DNA of 64,000 nt from Pedobacter kyonggii (GTDB lineage Bacteria > Bacteroidota > Bacteroidia > Sphingobacteriales > Sphingobacteriaceae), in NCBI RefSeq assembly GCF_004310665.1, contig NZ_SIXF01000030.1, forward strand, positions 1 to 64,000. The letters run 5' to 3'. Below the pieces are notes generated by a model that did not search any database, was not told the origin of the DNA, and was given only the letters and a program-made list of their open reading frames with translations. Shown here one piece after another: positions 43,096-52,157 of the stretch. How positions within the stretch are numbered: position 1 is the first letter of the stretch; each line of letters opens with the position of its first letter. Position numbers and translations under genes: made by a program.

Positions 43096-44313
43096 CTAAA
43101 ATAAATATCCGATAAGGATACCTGCCAATACAATAACCGGAGGACTTATTTTTGTGAAATTAAGCAGTAGAAACGTTGCAAGCATAATCCCTAAGAATAT
43201 CCAGTTAAAGCCCATTGGTATTAACAGTAGCACAAAAGCAGCAATAATAAATCCAACGCTAACAGCATTGATTCCTGAAAGGCTATGACGGATACGTGAG
43301 ATCTTTTTCAGGTCGTCCCAAAAAGGTACGATAAATAAAACAAGGATTAGTCCAGGTAAGTTGATGCCGATCACCCCGATCAATCCTCCCAAAATTTGGC
43401 CCCATAATCCATAACCAAAATTCTTCATGCTTAATGCGCCTAAGTAACTCGTAAAAGAAAATGTTGGACCAGGTAAGGCCTGCTGTAATGCAAAACCCGA
43501 TAAAAATCCAGATGAAGGCAAATAATGTTTCATTTCTACGAACTCAGTAAACATCAAAGGAACAAGCACTTGCCCGCCTCCAAAAACCAATATTCCATTA
43601 CGGTAAAAGTTTTCGAGCAAACGGATCGGTAAACTGAAGGGCGATGTTCTATTTATAATTGCACCTACTAAGGCAAATAAAAACAAAGCACCTAGAAAGT
43701 AGATCAGTTTTTTAGGATTGATATTTGAAAAAAGTTTAACCCTTAACTCTGCTTCCTCTTTTGGTGTTTCGATGGCCGAAGAGATCATTCCGCCTATCAA
43801 TATCGACAATGGGAACACATAAGCATTTCTTAAAACTAATGTGGCAATAACCGATGCAATGGCCAGGAATATAGAAACCTGAGAGGATAAAACCTTTTTA
43901 CCAAGTTTCCATGCGCCATATGCTACAATACCCAGTGCAATTGGTTGGATATATTCTAGAATATCGTTAAATTTTTGTTTTTGATCTAGTAAGGCATAAC
44001 TTATCGCAGCAAAGGTCATTATGGTTGCTGTGGGTAAAATCCAGATCAGGAAAGTAATAATGGCCAGTTTAAGTTTTCCAACTTTCCAAGCTATCCCAAC
44101 CAGGGTTTGAGTGGATGCTGGTCCTGGGAGTACCTGCGCCAGTGCATTTAACTCTAAAAGTTCTTCCTCTGAGATAAATTTAGTGCCCTGAACAAAGTAT
44201 TTAAGCAAGAGTGCCAGGTGTGCCTGTGCACCTCCAAAAGAAGTAAATGTAAAAAAGATTACGTTTCTAATGAATAACCACTGTTTTTTTGCAGCTATAG
44301 GTTTTGTTTGCAT
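43096..44313 (-). CDS. chrA: Chromate transporter, two-domain
   Basis: A 405-residue integral membrane protein with two homologous CHR domains. First: FGGAQAHLALLLKYFV and LPGPASTQTLVGIAW; second: FGGGQVLVPLMFTEFVE and ALPGPTFSFTSYLGAL. Around ten to twelve hydrophobic segments. The GGxQ and PGP motifs are family hallmarks. Long-chain ChrA proteins export chromate by chromate/proton antiport in some bacteria; substrate here is by homology only. A mini-repeat separates it from the TPR gene downstream. Confidence 0.88.
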   Translation of the reverse strand: MQTKPIAAKKQWLFIRNVIFFTFTSFGGAQAHLALLLKYFVQGTKFISEEELLELNALAQVLPGPASTQTLVGIAWKVGKLKLAIITFLIWILPTATIMTFAAISYALLDQKQKFNDILEYIQPIALGIVAYGAWKLGKKVLSSQVSIFLAIASVIATLVLRNAYVFPLSILIGGMISSAIETPKEEAELRVKLFSNINPKKLIYFLGALFLFALVGAIINRTSPFSLPIRLLENFYRNGILVFGGGQVLVPLMFTEFVEMKHYLPSSGFLSGFALQQALPGPTFSFTSYLGALSMKNFGYGLWGQILGGLIGVIGINLPGLILVLFIVPFWDDLKKISRIRHSLSGINAVSVGFIIAAFVLLLIPMGFNWIFLGIMLATFLLLNFTKISPPVIVLAGILIGYLF

Positions 44314-44324
44314 TAGCTCAAAAC

Positions 44325-44352
44325 TAAAAGTCCCTTAAGGGGTTTGGGGTTA
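44325..44352 (-). repeat. CCCC-type mini-repeat on the TPR-gene stop codon side
   Basis: Read on the minus strand: TAACCCCAAACCCCTTAAGG followed by GACTTTTA. The TAA is the stop of the TPR gene (44350-44352) and the element fills the gap to the chrA start. Confidence 0.65.
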
Positions 44353-44685
44353 ATCATCTTCATAATCTAATCCTGCAGCTGTATTGTATGCGCCCTGTAG
44401 TTCAGAAAAAGCGTGCATGTCTCTTTTGTTGCGCGCTACCTCCATACCCTTCTGATAAATAGCTATAGCTTTCTCTTTTTGATCATCTTTTTCTAGCAAT
44501 TTGCCTAAATGGTAATAAGTGCCAACATAATCGGGGTGTTTATCCGTTAACTGAAGGTAAAAAGAATAAGCCTTTTCCTTATCATTTTGTGCGTTATACT
44601 CTGTGGCTAAGGCATATAGTATAAATGGATCGTTAGAATCGCTTTCTAAAAATTCCAATAACTTACTTAAACGGGTTGATGACAT
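44350..44685 (-). CDS. Small TPR protein
   Basis: 111 residues with about three tetratricopeptide repeats (DPFILYALATEYNAQNDKEKAYSFYLQLTDKHP, then YVGTYYHLGKLLEKDDQKEKAIAIYQKGMEVA). No signal peptide; probably a cytosolic adaptor. The C-terminus ends in DYEDD. Its stop codon begins the mini-repeat described above, and chrA lies beyond it on the same strand, in fact upstream in genomic order of transcription: chrA starts at 44313 after this gene. Confidence 0.85.
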   Translation of the reverse strand: MSSTRLSKLLEFLESDSNDPFILYALATEYNAQNDKEKAYSFYLQLTDKHPDYVGTYYHLGKLLEKDDQKEKAIAIYQKGMEVARNKRDMHAFSELQGAYNTAAGLDYEDD

Positions 44686-44813
44686 TTTATTTCCTTGCTT
44701 TTTTAATTAAATTTGCAGAAAGACCTTATATAATAAACATATAACATATGAATTATCATGAGCTAAAAATTTCGGCTCGATAATGTCATAGCAATAAAAA
44801 CCACTATTAACAT

Positions 44814-45551
44814 ATGAAAATATTAGTTTGTATCAGTAATGTGCCAGACACAACGACAAAAATAACTTTTACTAATGATAATACCGAATTCAATACGTCA
44901 GGAGTGCAATATATTGTTAATCCATACGATGAAATCGCCTTATCAAGAGCAATTGAGCTAACTGAAGGCGGTAAAGGAACGGTAACGGTTATTAATGTAG
45001 GCGAAGCGGGCAACGATCCAACCATTAGAAAAGCACTTGCAATTGGTGCAGATGATGCCGTTAGGGTTAATGCAGCACCCAGAGATGCCTATTTCGTGGC
45101 AAAACAGATTGCGGAATATGCAAAAGATAAAGATTTCAATATTATCCTAACCGGTCGCGAGTCTATCGATTATAATGGTAATCAGGTTGCTGCTATGGTT
45201 GGCGAATTTTTAGACATTCCATCTGTATCGATTATCAAAAAATTAGATGTTGATGGTGATACAGCAACGATTGAAAGAGAAATTGAAGGCGGTAAAGAAG
45301 TGCTAACCGTTTCAGGTAAGTTTATTGCAAGTTGTGCTGAAGGCGTAGCAGAGCCAAAAATTCCGAATATGCGTGGTATCATGAGTGCCAGAACAAAACC
45401 ATTGGCTGTAGTAGATGCAGTTGCTATCGAAGAGGTATCCAAGGTTACGAAATATGAAACCCCTGCTCCTCGCGGAACGGTTAAGTTAATTCCTGCCGAC
45501 CAAACAGAATCGTTAATTGGTTTACTTCATAGTGAAGCTAAAGTAATATAA
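44814..45551 (+). CDS. etfB: Electron transfer flavoprotein beta subunit
   Basis: 245 residues, AMP-binding subunit of the ETF heterodimer that carries electrons from acyl-CoA dehydrogenases to the quinone pool. Signatures: MKILVCISNVPDTTTKI, NPYDEIALSRAIEL, GRESIDYNGNQVAAMVGEFLDIP. The stop codon lies at the start of a mini-repeat (45549-45578). etfA follows after 75 bp. Confidence 0.95.
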   Translation: MKILVCISNVPDTTTKITFTNDNTEFNTSGVQYIVNPYDEIALSRAIELTEGGKGTVTVINVGEAGNDPTIRKALAIGADDAVRVNAAPRDAYFVAKQIAEYAKDKDFNIILTGRESIDYNGNQVAAMVGEFLDIPSVSIIKKLDVDGDTATIEREIEGGKEVLTVSGKFIASCAEGVAEPKIPNMRGIMSARTKPLAVVDAVAIEEVSKVTKYETPAPRGTVKLIPADQTESLIGLLHSEAKVI

Positions 45552-45578
45552 CCCCTAAATCCCCTAAATGGGACTTTT
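45549..45578 (+). repeat. CCCC-type mini-repeat on the etfB stop codon
   Basis: TAACCCCTAAATCCCCTAAA followed by TGGGACTTTT. Starts with the etfB TAA codon and occupies much of the etfB-etfA gap. Confidence 0.7.
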
Positions 45579-45626
45579 AAATATAAAAATAAATTTTACT
45601 AAAATCCTTTTAAGGAATAAAATTAT

Positions 45627-46595
45627 ATGTCAGTATTAGTATATGTAGAACAAGCTGAGGGCAAATTTAAGAAATCTGTTTTCGAAGCAGTATCTTACGC
45701 CAAAGCGATTGCCGATCAACAATCAACTAATTTAACCGCAATTTCTATTGGCGATGTAGCCGACAGCGAATTAAAGGAATTGGGTAAATACGGTGCATCT
45801 AAAGTTTTAAATGTAAGTGTCGATCAACTAAAAACCTTTGTAAATCAAGCCTATGCAAGTGTTATTGCTGCAGCTGCAGAAAAAGAAGGTGCCGATATTG
45901 TAGTTTTATCTAACTCTTTCTCTGGTAAAGGTTTAGCGCCACGTATTGCAGTAAAACTTAAAGCAGGTTTAGCTGATGGTGCAGTAGAATTACCGAGTAC
46001 TGATGGTAAATTTTCGGTTAAGAAAACGGCTTTCTCAGGTAAAGCATTCGCGATTACTGAATTAACATCGACCAATAAAGTAATTGCTTTAAATCCAAAT
46101 GCTTTTGGCGTTAAAGAAAATGCTACTGATGCGGCAATAGAGACCTTTACTGCTGATGTTAAACAATCAGACTTAGGAACTGTTATTAAGGAGATTGTTA
46201 GGGCAACTGATAAAGTTTCATTACCTGATGCAGAATTGGTGGTTTCGGCTGGCAGAGGTTTAAAAGGACCAGAAAACTGGGGAATGATTGAAGAATTGGC
46301 TGGTTTGTTGGGTGCTGCTACAGCATGCTCTAAACCGGTATCGGATGCAGACTGGAGACCACATTCAGAACACGTTGGTCAAACCGGTATTGCCATTAGC
46401 CCTAACCTTTATATTGCTATCGGTATTTCTGGCGCTATCCAGCATTTGGCTGGTGTTAGTTCATCAAAAGTGATTGTAGTAATCAACAAAGATCCAGAAG
46501 CTCCTTTCTTCAAAGTGGCCGATTATGGTATTGTTGGCGATGCTTTTGAGGTTGTACCAAAATTAATTGACGCATTAAAAGCACATAAAGGATAA
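45627..46595 (+). CDS. etfA: Electron transfer flavoprotein alpha subunit
   Basis: 322 residues. C-terminal FAD-binding domain with VVSAGRGLKGPENWGMIEELAGLLGA, ACSKPVSDADW, and HVGQTG. N-terminal Rossmann-like half. Works with EtfB in fatty-acid and amino-acid oxidation. Same strand and close spacing with etfB confirm the pair. Confidence 0.96.
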   Translation: MSVLVYVEQAEGKFKKSVFEAVSYAKAIADQQSTNLTAISIGDVADSELKELGKYGASKVLNVSVDQLKTFVNQAYASVIAAAAEKEGADIVVLSNSFSGKGLAPRIAVKLKAGLADGAVELPSTDGKFSVKKTAFSGKAFAITELTSTNKVIALNPNAFGVKENATDAAIETFTADVKQSDLGTVIKEIVRATDKVSLPDAELVVSAGRGLKGPENWGMIEELAGLLGAATACSKPVSDADWRPHSEHVGQTGIAISPNLYIAIGISGAIQHLAGVSSSKVIVVINKDPEAPFFKVADYGIVGDAFEVVPKLIDALKAHKG

Positions 46596-46604
46596 TATCT
46601 TTAC

Positions 46605-46637
46605 AGACGTTATAGGTTTTCAAAACCTATAACGTCT
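46605..46637. repeat. Perfect palindrome, copy 3 of the GGTTTT/AAAACC family
   Basis: AGACGTTATAGGTTTT, one C, then its exact reverse complement (16-bp arms). Sits between etfA and the following gene, 10 bp before its ATG. Confidence 0.75.
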
Positions 46638-46647
46638 TACCATAAAT

Positions 46648-47262
46648 ATGAAAAAAGTTAAATTAGATATTGTAGGTTTATCTTACAGCCAGACTCAATC
46701 TGGTGCTTATGCCCTTGTTTTAGGAGAAGTAAATGGACGCCGCCGCTTACCGATTATTATTGGTGCATTTGAAGCACAGGCCATTGCTATAGAAATTGAG
46801 AAAATGACTCCTAGTAGGCCATTAACACATGATTTATTCAAATCAATGGCTGATACTTTTCATATCAATATCCAGGAAATTATCATCTACAACCTGGTTG
46901 ATGGTGTTTTTTATGCAAAGTTAATTTGCAGCGATGGTAAAAACACACATGAAGTTGACGCCAGGACATCTGATGCTATTGCTTTGGCGGTTCGGTTTAA
47001 TGCCATGATTTATACCTACGAATTTATTTTGGCTTCTGCTGGAATCGTAATAGAAGGGAATGATTTTCTTTTTCTCGAAAATATGGATTCTATTGCAAAA
47101 GAGCCTGAAGCGGATAGTTTGCCTACCTCAACCCAACAACAAGGTTTCGGTGATTTAACATTAGAAGAACTTCAACAAAAATTACAGGAAGCTATTGCCG
47201 ATGAAGCCTATGAAAAGGCTGCAAGGTTAAGAGATGAATTGAATAAACGTGGAATATCTTAG
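46648..47262 (+). CDS. Bifunctional nuclease family protein with UVR motif
   Basis: 204 residues. The N-terminal two-thirds is a DUF151/bifunctional nuclease domain (about 3-135, GRRRLPIIIGAFEAQAIAIE and KNTHEVDARTSDAIALAVR). The C-terminus has a UvrB/UvrC-type UVR helix (about 168-202, TLEELQQKLQEAIADEAYEKAARLRDELNKR), a two-domain form common in Bacteroidota. Exact cellular role is unknown; RNA/DNA nuclease activity is reported for plant homologues. Starts 52 bp after etfA, with a palindrome in between. Confidence 0.9.
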   Translation: MKKVKLDIVGLSYSQTQSGAYALVLGEVNGRRRLPIIIGAFEAQAIAIEIEKMTPSRPLTHDLFKSMADTFHINIQEIIIYNLVDGVFYAKLICSDGKNTHEVDARTSDAIALAVRFNAMIYTYEFILASAGIVIEGNDFLFLENMDSIAKEPEADSLPTSTQQQGFGDLTLEELQQKLQEAIADEAYEKAARLRDELNKRGIS

Positions 47263-47449
47263 TGCTGCTACACATAAAAATGTTTATCTAATCGAAATTT
47301 GTCTAGATTTTTTCTCAAATCCTTTCTATAAAAAGCTAAATTCTAAAATGAACCAGATTGTTTAAAATAATTTAGGTTCATTTTGGATTATCATTCAAAA
47401 TAGTTCTATATTCAGCTTTTACTTTCAATAATCAAACTAAACTATTATT

Positions 47450-48829
47450 ATGAATGTTAAGTTTCGCTTAACTATAATGAGTTTCATGCAATTCTTTGTA
47501 TGGGCTGCCTGGTTAATTACGATTGCAAATTATTGGTTCGGAACCAAACAATGGGATGGTGCAGATTTTGGGGTAATTTTCTCTACCATGGGTATTGCAT
47601 CGCTATTTATGCCAACCATAACCGGTATTCTTGCTGATAAATGGATCAATGCAGAAAAGTTATATGCTATTTTACATATCCTTTACGCAGCCACCATGTT
47701 CTATCTGCCTCAAGTAGAAGATCCGCATACTTTCTTTTGGGTAATATTGGTGTCTATGTGTTTTTATATGCCAACCATTGCATTAAGTAACTCAATTAGC
47801 TACACAACTTTAAAAAACGGCAACTTCGATGTGGTAAAAAACTTTCCACCCATCCGTGTATGGGGAACAGTTGGTTTTATTGCCGCCATGTGGCTTACCA
47901 ATTTAACCGGGAATAAAGCAAGTGCAAATCAATTTTACATTGCTGGTATAAGCGCTTTATTTTTAGGTATATACTCTTTCACTTTACCTGCCTGTAAACC
48001 TTTAAATTTAATTAGTGAGAAAAAAACATTCGCACAAAAACTAGGGTTAGAATCATTCAAGCTGTTTGCTGATTATAAAATGGCCTTGTTTTTCATCTTC
48101 TCTATGTTTTTAGGGGCTGCATTGCAATTAACCAATGCTTATGGTGATGTTTTTCTGGATGAATTTAAATTATTCCCTGTATTTGCCGAATCTTTTGTAA
48201 TCAGATATTCTACTATCATTTTATCCATCTCTCAAATATCAGAAACACTATTTATTCTTGCTATTCCATTCTTTTTGAAAAGATTTGGGATTAAATGGGT
48301 AATTGCAATTGCCATGTTTGCCTGGGTATTACGTTTCGGCTTATTTGCCTTTGGCGATCCTTCTACCAATTTATGGATGATCATCACCTCTTGTATTGTA
48401 TACGGTATGGCATTCGATTTCTTTAATATTTCGGGATCACTGTTCGTTGAAACTTCAACTACACCAAAAACACGTTCATCTGCTCAAGGTTTATTTATGA
48501 TGATGACTAACGGTTTCGGAGCTGTGTTCGGAAGTTTAGTATCAGGTTGGATGATCAATAAATACTTTACTACCTATTACAGCAGTATTGATTCCTTATC
48601 TAAATATGTAAAGAGTGAAGCAGACAATAAACATCTGCTTCAATTTTTGAAAAACAAAGGAATCAGTGTATTAGAGAACGGAAATTTAAGCAGGGCATTA
48701 GATGTGAAAGACTGGCACAACATCTGGTTATCTTTCACCATTTATGTACTGGTTATTGCGATAGTTTTTGTAGTCATATTTAAACACAAACATACCCGAG
48801 CAGAAGTAGAAGCCATTAACCATTTATAA
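47450..48829 (+). CDS. Nucleoside permease / MFS transporter (NupG-like)
   Basis: 459 residues with twelve membrane helices. The N-terminus MNVKFRLTIMSFMQFFVWAAWLITI and NYWFG match the nucleoside:proton symporter family (NupG/XapB) as I recall it; later SSAQGLFMMMTNGFGAVFGSLVSGW is typical MFS. Predicted to import nucleosides. A DUF3667 gene starts 15 bp downstream. Confidence 0.87.
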   Translation: MNVKFRLTIMSFMQFFVWAAWLITIANYWFGTKQWDGADFGVIFSTMGIASLFMPTITGILADKWINAEKLYAILHILYAATMFYLPQVEDPHTFFWVILVSMCFYMPTIALSNSISYTTLKNGNFDVVKNFPPIRVWGTVGFIAAMWLTNLTGNKASANQFYIAGISALFLGIYSFTLPACKPLNLISEKKTFAQKLGLESFKLFADYKMALFFIFSMFLGAALQLTNAYGDVFLDEFKLFPVFAESFVIRYSTIILSISQISETLFILAIPFFLKRFGIKWVIAIAMFAWVLRFGLFAFGDPSTNLWMIITSCIVYGMAFDFFNISGSLFVETSTTPKTRSSAQGLFMMMTNGFGAVFGSLVSGWMINKYFTTYYSSIDSLSKYVKSEADNKHLLQFLKNKGISVLENGNLSRALDVKDWHNIWLSFTIYVLVIAIVFVVIFKHKHTRAEVEAINHL

Positions 48830-48843
48830 TTTCGATTTGTCCC

Positions 48844-49962
48844 ATGTCAGCTGGTAAGTATAGAAAAGAACACAATTGCCTAAACTGTGGCGCTCATGTA
48901 GAAAAACATTACTGTAGCGATTGCGGTCAACCAAATTTAGAGTTAAAAGAAAGTTTCTGGGCTTTTATCAGTCACAGTATTGCGCATTACTTTCATTTCG
49001 ACAATAAATTCTTCCAAACCCTCTCTCCTCTTTTAACAAGGCCCGGTCAGGTTACGCTTGATTATTTAGCTGGCAAAAGAGCCAGGTATATTAATCCGGT
49101 GAGTATGTACATCTTCGTATCCATCGTATATTTTTTGGTTGTGTATTCACCAAAACATGTTGAAAAAGATACTCATGACTCAACTAAGACCGAAAAACGA
49201 AGAGATGAAAGTATTACCGACAGTGTAAATAAGGCGCTGAAGCTTCCGGGAGTACCTAAAGCTATTGCAAGTAGAACTGCAAAATCGCTTAATAAAGTAA
49301 TAAAAACAAAAGATTTTAAAAGACTTAGTTTTTCAGATCAAGAAGCAGAACTAAAAAGGCTTGAGGTAGAAAATGCCTCACTTAAATCAGATTCAATTAA
49401 TGATCTTATTGAAGATTTTAGTGAAATCCATACTGAAAGAAACGATAGTACCTATGCTGCTTACCTGTTGAGACAAAAGAAATTACCACTTATTGATCGG
49501 GATAATTGGTATGAGCGGATGATTAAAAAAAGAGCGATCAATATTGGTAAAAATTCTGAAGTAATTCAAGAAACGCTAGAGCATAACCGACCAAAACAAT
49601 ACTTTTTGTTGATGCCTTTATTGGCGCTTTTTATTATGTGGAATTTTAGGAAAAATCATATTTATTATTTAAATCATTTGATTTTTGCCATCCACGGAAT
49701 GACTGCCTATTTTATAGTGCAAATTTTTACCAACCCATTAATTAAGCATGTTTTTGGTAAGGGAAGCATTATTAGCACTGTTATTGAACTAGGAGTTGTT
49801 GTTTGGATCTGTTGGTATATGTATAATGCTTTAAAAGTATTTTATCAAAGGAAACCCTGGAGTATAGTTTTTAAAATGTTCTGGATTTTTGTGATGTATT
49901 GGATAGCATTTAATGTATCTGAAGTGGTGATGGTTAATTTAATTTATTATGTAGCTACTTAG
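48844..49962 (+). CDS. DUF3667 protein with zinc ribbon
   Basis: 372 residues. N-terminal zinc ribbon (about 14-30, NCLNCGAHVEKHYCSDCGQPN, two Cys-x-x-Cys) followed by a membrane helix at FFQTLSPLLTRPGQVTLDYLAGKRARYINPVSMYIFVSIVYFLV, the DUF3667 core. A charged Lys/Glu/Ser-rich insert follows, then three further C-terminal membrane helices (about 250-370). Function unknown. It directly follows the nucleoside permease gene. Confidence 0.87.
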   Translation: MSAGKYRKEHNCLNCGAHVEKHYCSDCGQPNLELKESFWAFISHSIAHYFHFDNKFFQTLSPLLTRPGQVTLDYLAGKRARYINPVSMYIFVSIVYFLVVYSPKHVEKDTHDSTKTEKRRDESITDSVNKALKLPGVPKAIASRTAKSLNKVIKTKDFKRLSFSDQEAELKRLEVENASLKSDSINDLIEDFSEIHTERNDSTYAAYLLRQKKLPLIDRDNWYERMIKKRAINIGKNSEVIQETLEHNRPKQYFLLMPLLALFIMWNFRKNHIYYLNHLIFAIHGMTAYFIVQIFTNPLIKHVFGKGSIISTVIELGVVVWICWYMYNALKVFYQRKPWSIVFKMFWIFVMYWIAFNVSEVVMVNLIYYVAT

Positions 49963-49969
49963 AGCGCAA

Positions 49970-50038
49970 CGTCATGCTGAACTTGTTTCAGCATCTTTCT
50001 TGCAAGAGATAGACCCTGAAATGAATTCAGGGTGACGA
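49970..50038. repeat. CGTCATGCTGAAC-family intergenic repeat
   Basis: CGTCATGCTGAACTTGTTTC, AGCATCTTTC and CCCTGAAATGAATTCAGGGTGACG: left end CGTCATGCTGAA and right end TTCAGGGTGACG are imperfect inverses with an inner CCCTGAA/TTCAGGG hairpin. A decayed relative may be at 33790-33840 (TGAAATTTATTTG...TTCAGGATGAC). Confidence 0.55.
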
Positions 50039-50060
50039 CTGTTAAGGGAATACCCCGAAT

Positions 50061-50095
50061 AAAAAAACCACCCGATATTATCGAGTGGTTTTTTT
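50061..50095. terminator. Bidirectional terminator between DUF3667 and citrate synthase
   Basis: AAAAAACCAC ... GTGGTTTTTT with an inner CGATA/TATCG pairing, flanked by A and T runs. Suits termination of both the plus-strand DUF3667 gene and the minus-strand gltA gene. Confidence 0.8.
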
Positions 50096-50108
50096 ATGCT
50101 TAATGAAA

Positions 50109-51398
50109 TTATTTTCTGTCTTTCAACTCAACAAATTCTCTATCGGTTTCACCAACATAAATCTGACGTGGACGGCCGATCGGTTCTTTGTTTTCGTGCA
50201 TTTCTTTCCATTGAGCTATCCATCCTGGTAAGCGGCCTAAAGCGAATAGAACTGTAAACATTTCAGAAGGGAAACCTAATGCACGGTAAATAATACCTGA
50301 ATAGAAATCAACATTTGGATATAACTTACGGTCTATGAAGTATTGATCAGTTAAAGCTGCTTCTTCTAACTTTTTGGCAATTTCTAAAATCGGGTCATCA
50401 ATACCTAAATTTTCCAAGATATCATCGCATGCTTTTTTAATGATTTTAGCCCTTGGATCGAAGTTTTTATAAACCCTGTGCCCAAAGCCCATCATACGGA
50501 ATGGATCGTTTTTGTCTTTCGCTTTTGCAATCCACTTCTCTGTATCACCACCATCAGCTTTAATTAGTTCCAGCATATCGATTACAGCCTGGTTAGCACC
50601 ACCATGAAGTGGACCCCAAAGCGCTGCAATACCAGCAGCAATTGAAGCATATAAATTACAATCAGACGAACCCACAATACGAACGGTAGATGCTGAACAG
50701 TTTTGCTCGTGATCTGCATGCAGAATAAGTAATTTATTCATGGCATTAACCACAATCGGATTTACATCATAATCTTCTGTACGTTGTCCAAATGTCATCC
50801 AAAGGAAATTGGTTACATAATCGTATTTATTTTTTGGATAAATAAGTGGATGACCTAATGATTTTTTATAAACGAAAGAAACAATGGTTGGGAATTTAGC
50901 CAAAAGTTTGATAATGGTTAAATCTTGTTCTTCTGCGGTTTGATTTGGTTTTAAACACTCAGGATAGAATGTAGACAATGAGAAGATCAGGGAACCTAAT
51001 TGACCCATTGGATGAGATCTTGATGGGTAGCCATCAAAAAATTTCTTCATGTCTTCATGGATCAAAGTATGTTTGCTTATGTCAGCCTGTAGATCTTCAA
51101 GTTGTTTTTGTGTTGGCAGATCTCCATAAATGATCAGGTAAATAACCTCTAAAAAACTCGATTTTGCGGCAAGCTCCTCGATCGAATAACCTCTATATTT
51201 TAAAATGCCTTTTTCACCATCTAAAAAAGTGATTTTACTCTTTGTAGAACCCGTATTTTTAAAACCAGTATCCAAAGTAACAAAACCTGTTAGATCTCTT
51301 AATTTTGAAATATCAATGGCCTTTTCATCTTCTGTTCCTGTAATTACTGGCAATTCTACTGTCTTACCATCAACTTTGATCTCTGCAATATCTGACAT
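50109..51398 (-). CDS. gltA: Citrate synthase (type II)
   Basis: Joins acetyl-CoA and oxaloacetate in the TCA cycle. 429 residues: short N-terminal beta-domain, then the large helical fold with HADHEQNCSASTVR, GGANQAVI, MGFGHRVYKNFDPRAKIIK and CRxxG-like PVDFYSG region. Length matches the hexameric Gram-negative type. It stands alone on its strand, between DUF3667 and DUF3347 genes. Confidence 0.97.
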   Translation of the reverse strand: MSDIAEIKVDGKTVELPVITGTEDEKAIDISKLRDLTGFVTLDTGFKNTGSTKSKITFLDGEKGILKYRGYSIEELAAKSSFLEVIYLIIYGDLPTQKQLEDLQADISKHTLIHEDMKKFFDGYPSRSHPMGQLGSLIFSLSTFYPECLKPNQTAEEQDLTIIKLLAKFPTIVSFVYKKSLGHPLIYPKNKYDYVTNFLWMTFGQRTEDYDVNPIVVNAMNKLLILHADHEQNCSASTVRIVGSSDCNLYASIAAGIAALWGPLHGGANQAVIDMLELIKADGGDTEKWIAKAKDKNDPFRMMGFGHRVYKNFDPRAKIIKKACDDILENLGIDDPILEIAKKLEEAALTDQYFIDRKLYPNVDFYSGIIYRALGFPSEMFTVLFALGRLPGWIAQWKEMHENKEPIGRPRQIYVGETDREFVELKDRK

Positions 51399-51531
51399 AT
51401 TATTGTATTGTGTTTATAGCTTTCTAAATTATATAAAATTAATATACATGCATAACAAATCTGTTAAATTAATATGAATAATTAGTCAAAATGACGTAAC
51501 AATCATGCTTAATTAGACCAGATTTCGCATC

Positions 51532-52062
51532 TTATTTTGCTTTAATCTCTTCAGCAACTCTACCGCATTCTAACATTTCGTTACCGTAATAAGGGTTTCG
51601 AATTTCCTTTTCGATTGATAACCAGTCACCTCCGTCTCCTTTATTTGCCATTGGACAATGCTGAACATAAATTGTGCCTTTTTCTATTTCCGCATTCTTT
51701 AATAATGCAATTAAATCAGCACTTAAAACCGTGAAATCTTTTCTTTGCGAAACGAGATTATTACTTCCCGCGATTTTGCCTGCAACAGCTGCAGTTGGCT
51801 CACAACCTTTATAAGCAGCTAAACTCGTTTGTAGCTGTGCTGCAGATTTTTGTGCATCTGCTGAATCTGATTTTACCAGTGCGTTTTTTAAATCTACATA
51901 TTGATTAAAGATTTCAGATTTCTGCCTGTCTTTTATAGAAACCTCATTTTTAACCGATGCCGAATCTGTTTTTGTTGAATCTTTAGTTTCTGTAGATTTT
52001 TTTTCAGCCTGGTTACAGGCCATTAAAGCGGTAAGTATTACTAATCCGAATATTCTTTTCAT
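51532..52062 (-). CDS. DUF3347-domain lipoprotein
   Basis: About 176 residues from the ATG at 52062. A lipoprotein signal with lipobox LMAC (about Cys15), then a Ser/Thr/Lys linker and a DUF3347 domain (about 45-172) ending with HCPMANKGDGGDWLS and NPYYGNEMLECG, where His/Cys/Met-Cys residues resemble copper-efflux-linked DUF3347 proteins. Other copper genes are not adjacent. The domain's metal role is inferred from family contexts I recall. Confidence 0.83.
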   Translation of the reverse strand: MKRIFGLVILTALMACNQAEKKSTETKDSTKTDSASVKNEVSIKDRQKSEIFNQYVDLKNALVKSDSADAQKSAAQLQTSLAAYKGCEPTAAVAGKIAGSNNLVSQRKDFTVLSADLIALLKNAEIEKGTIYVQHCPMANKGDGGDWLSIEKEIRNPYYGNEMLECGRVAEEIKAK

Positions 52063-52110
52063 TGTATTTGGTTTTCGGCTCAAAATAGCAATTAAAATGG
52101 TAAATAAATA

Positions 52111-52138
52111 AAAAAGTCCCGATTTTCATCGAGACTTT
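52111..52138 (-). terminator. Terminator after barrel gene 1
   Basis: On the minus strand AAAGTCTCGAT (52138-52128) pairs with ATCGGGACTTT (52123-52113, one mismatch), followed by T-rich sequence, 20 bp after the stop of the gene at 52158. Confidence 0.75.
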
Positions 52139-52157
52139 AAATTAAATGATGTTCTAA

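Noticed and set aside
44747-44782. 11-codon ORF (MNYHELKISAR) upstream of etfB, considered as a leader peptide
   Set aside because: No arrest motif, no clear promoter in front, and etfB is not a gene where a sensing leader is expected.
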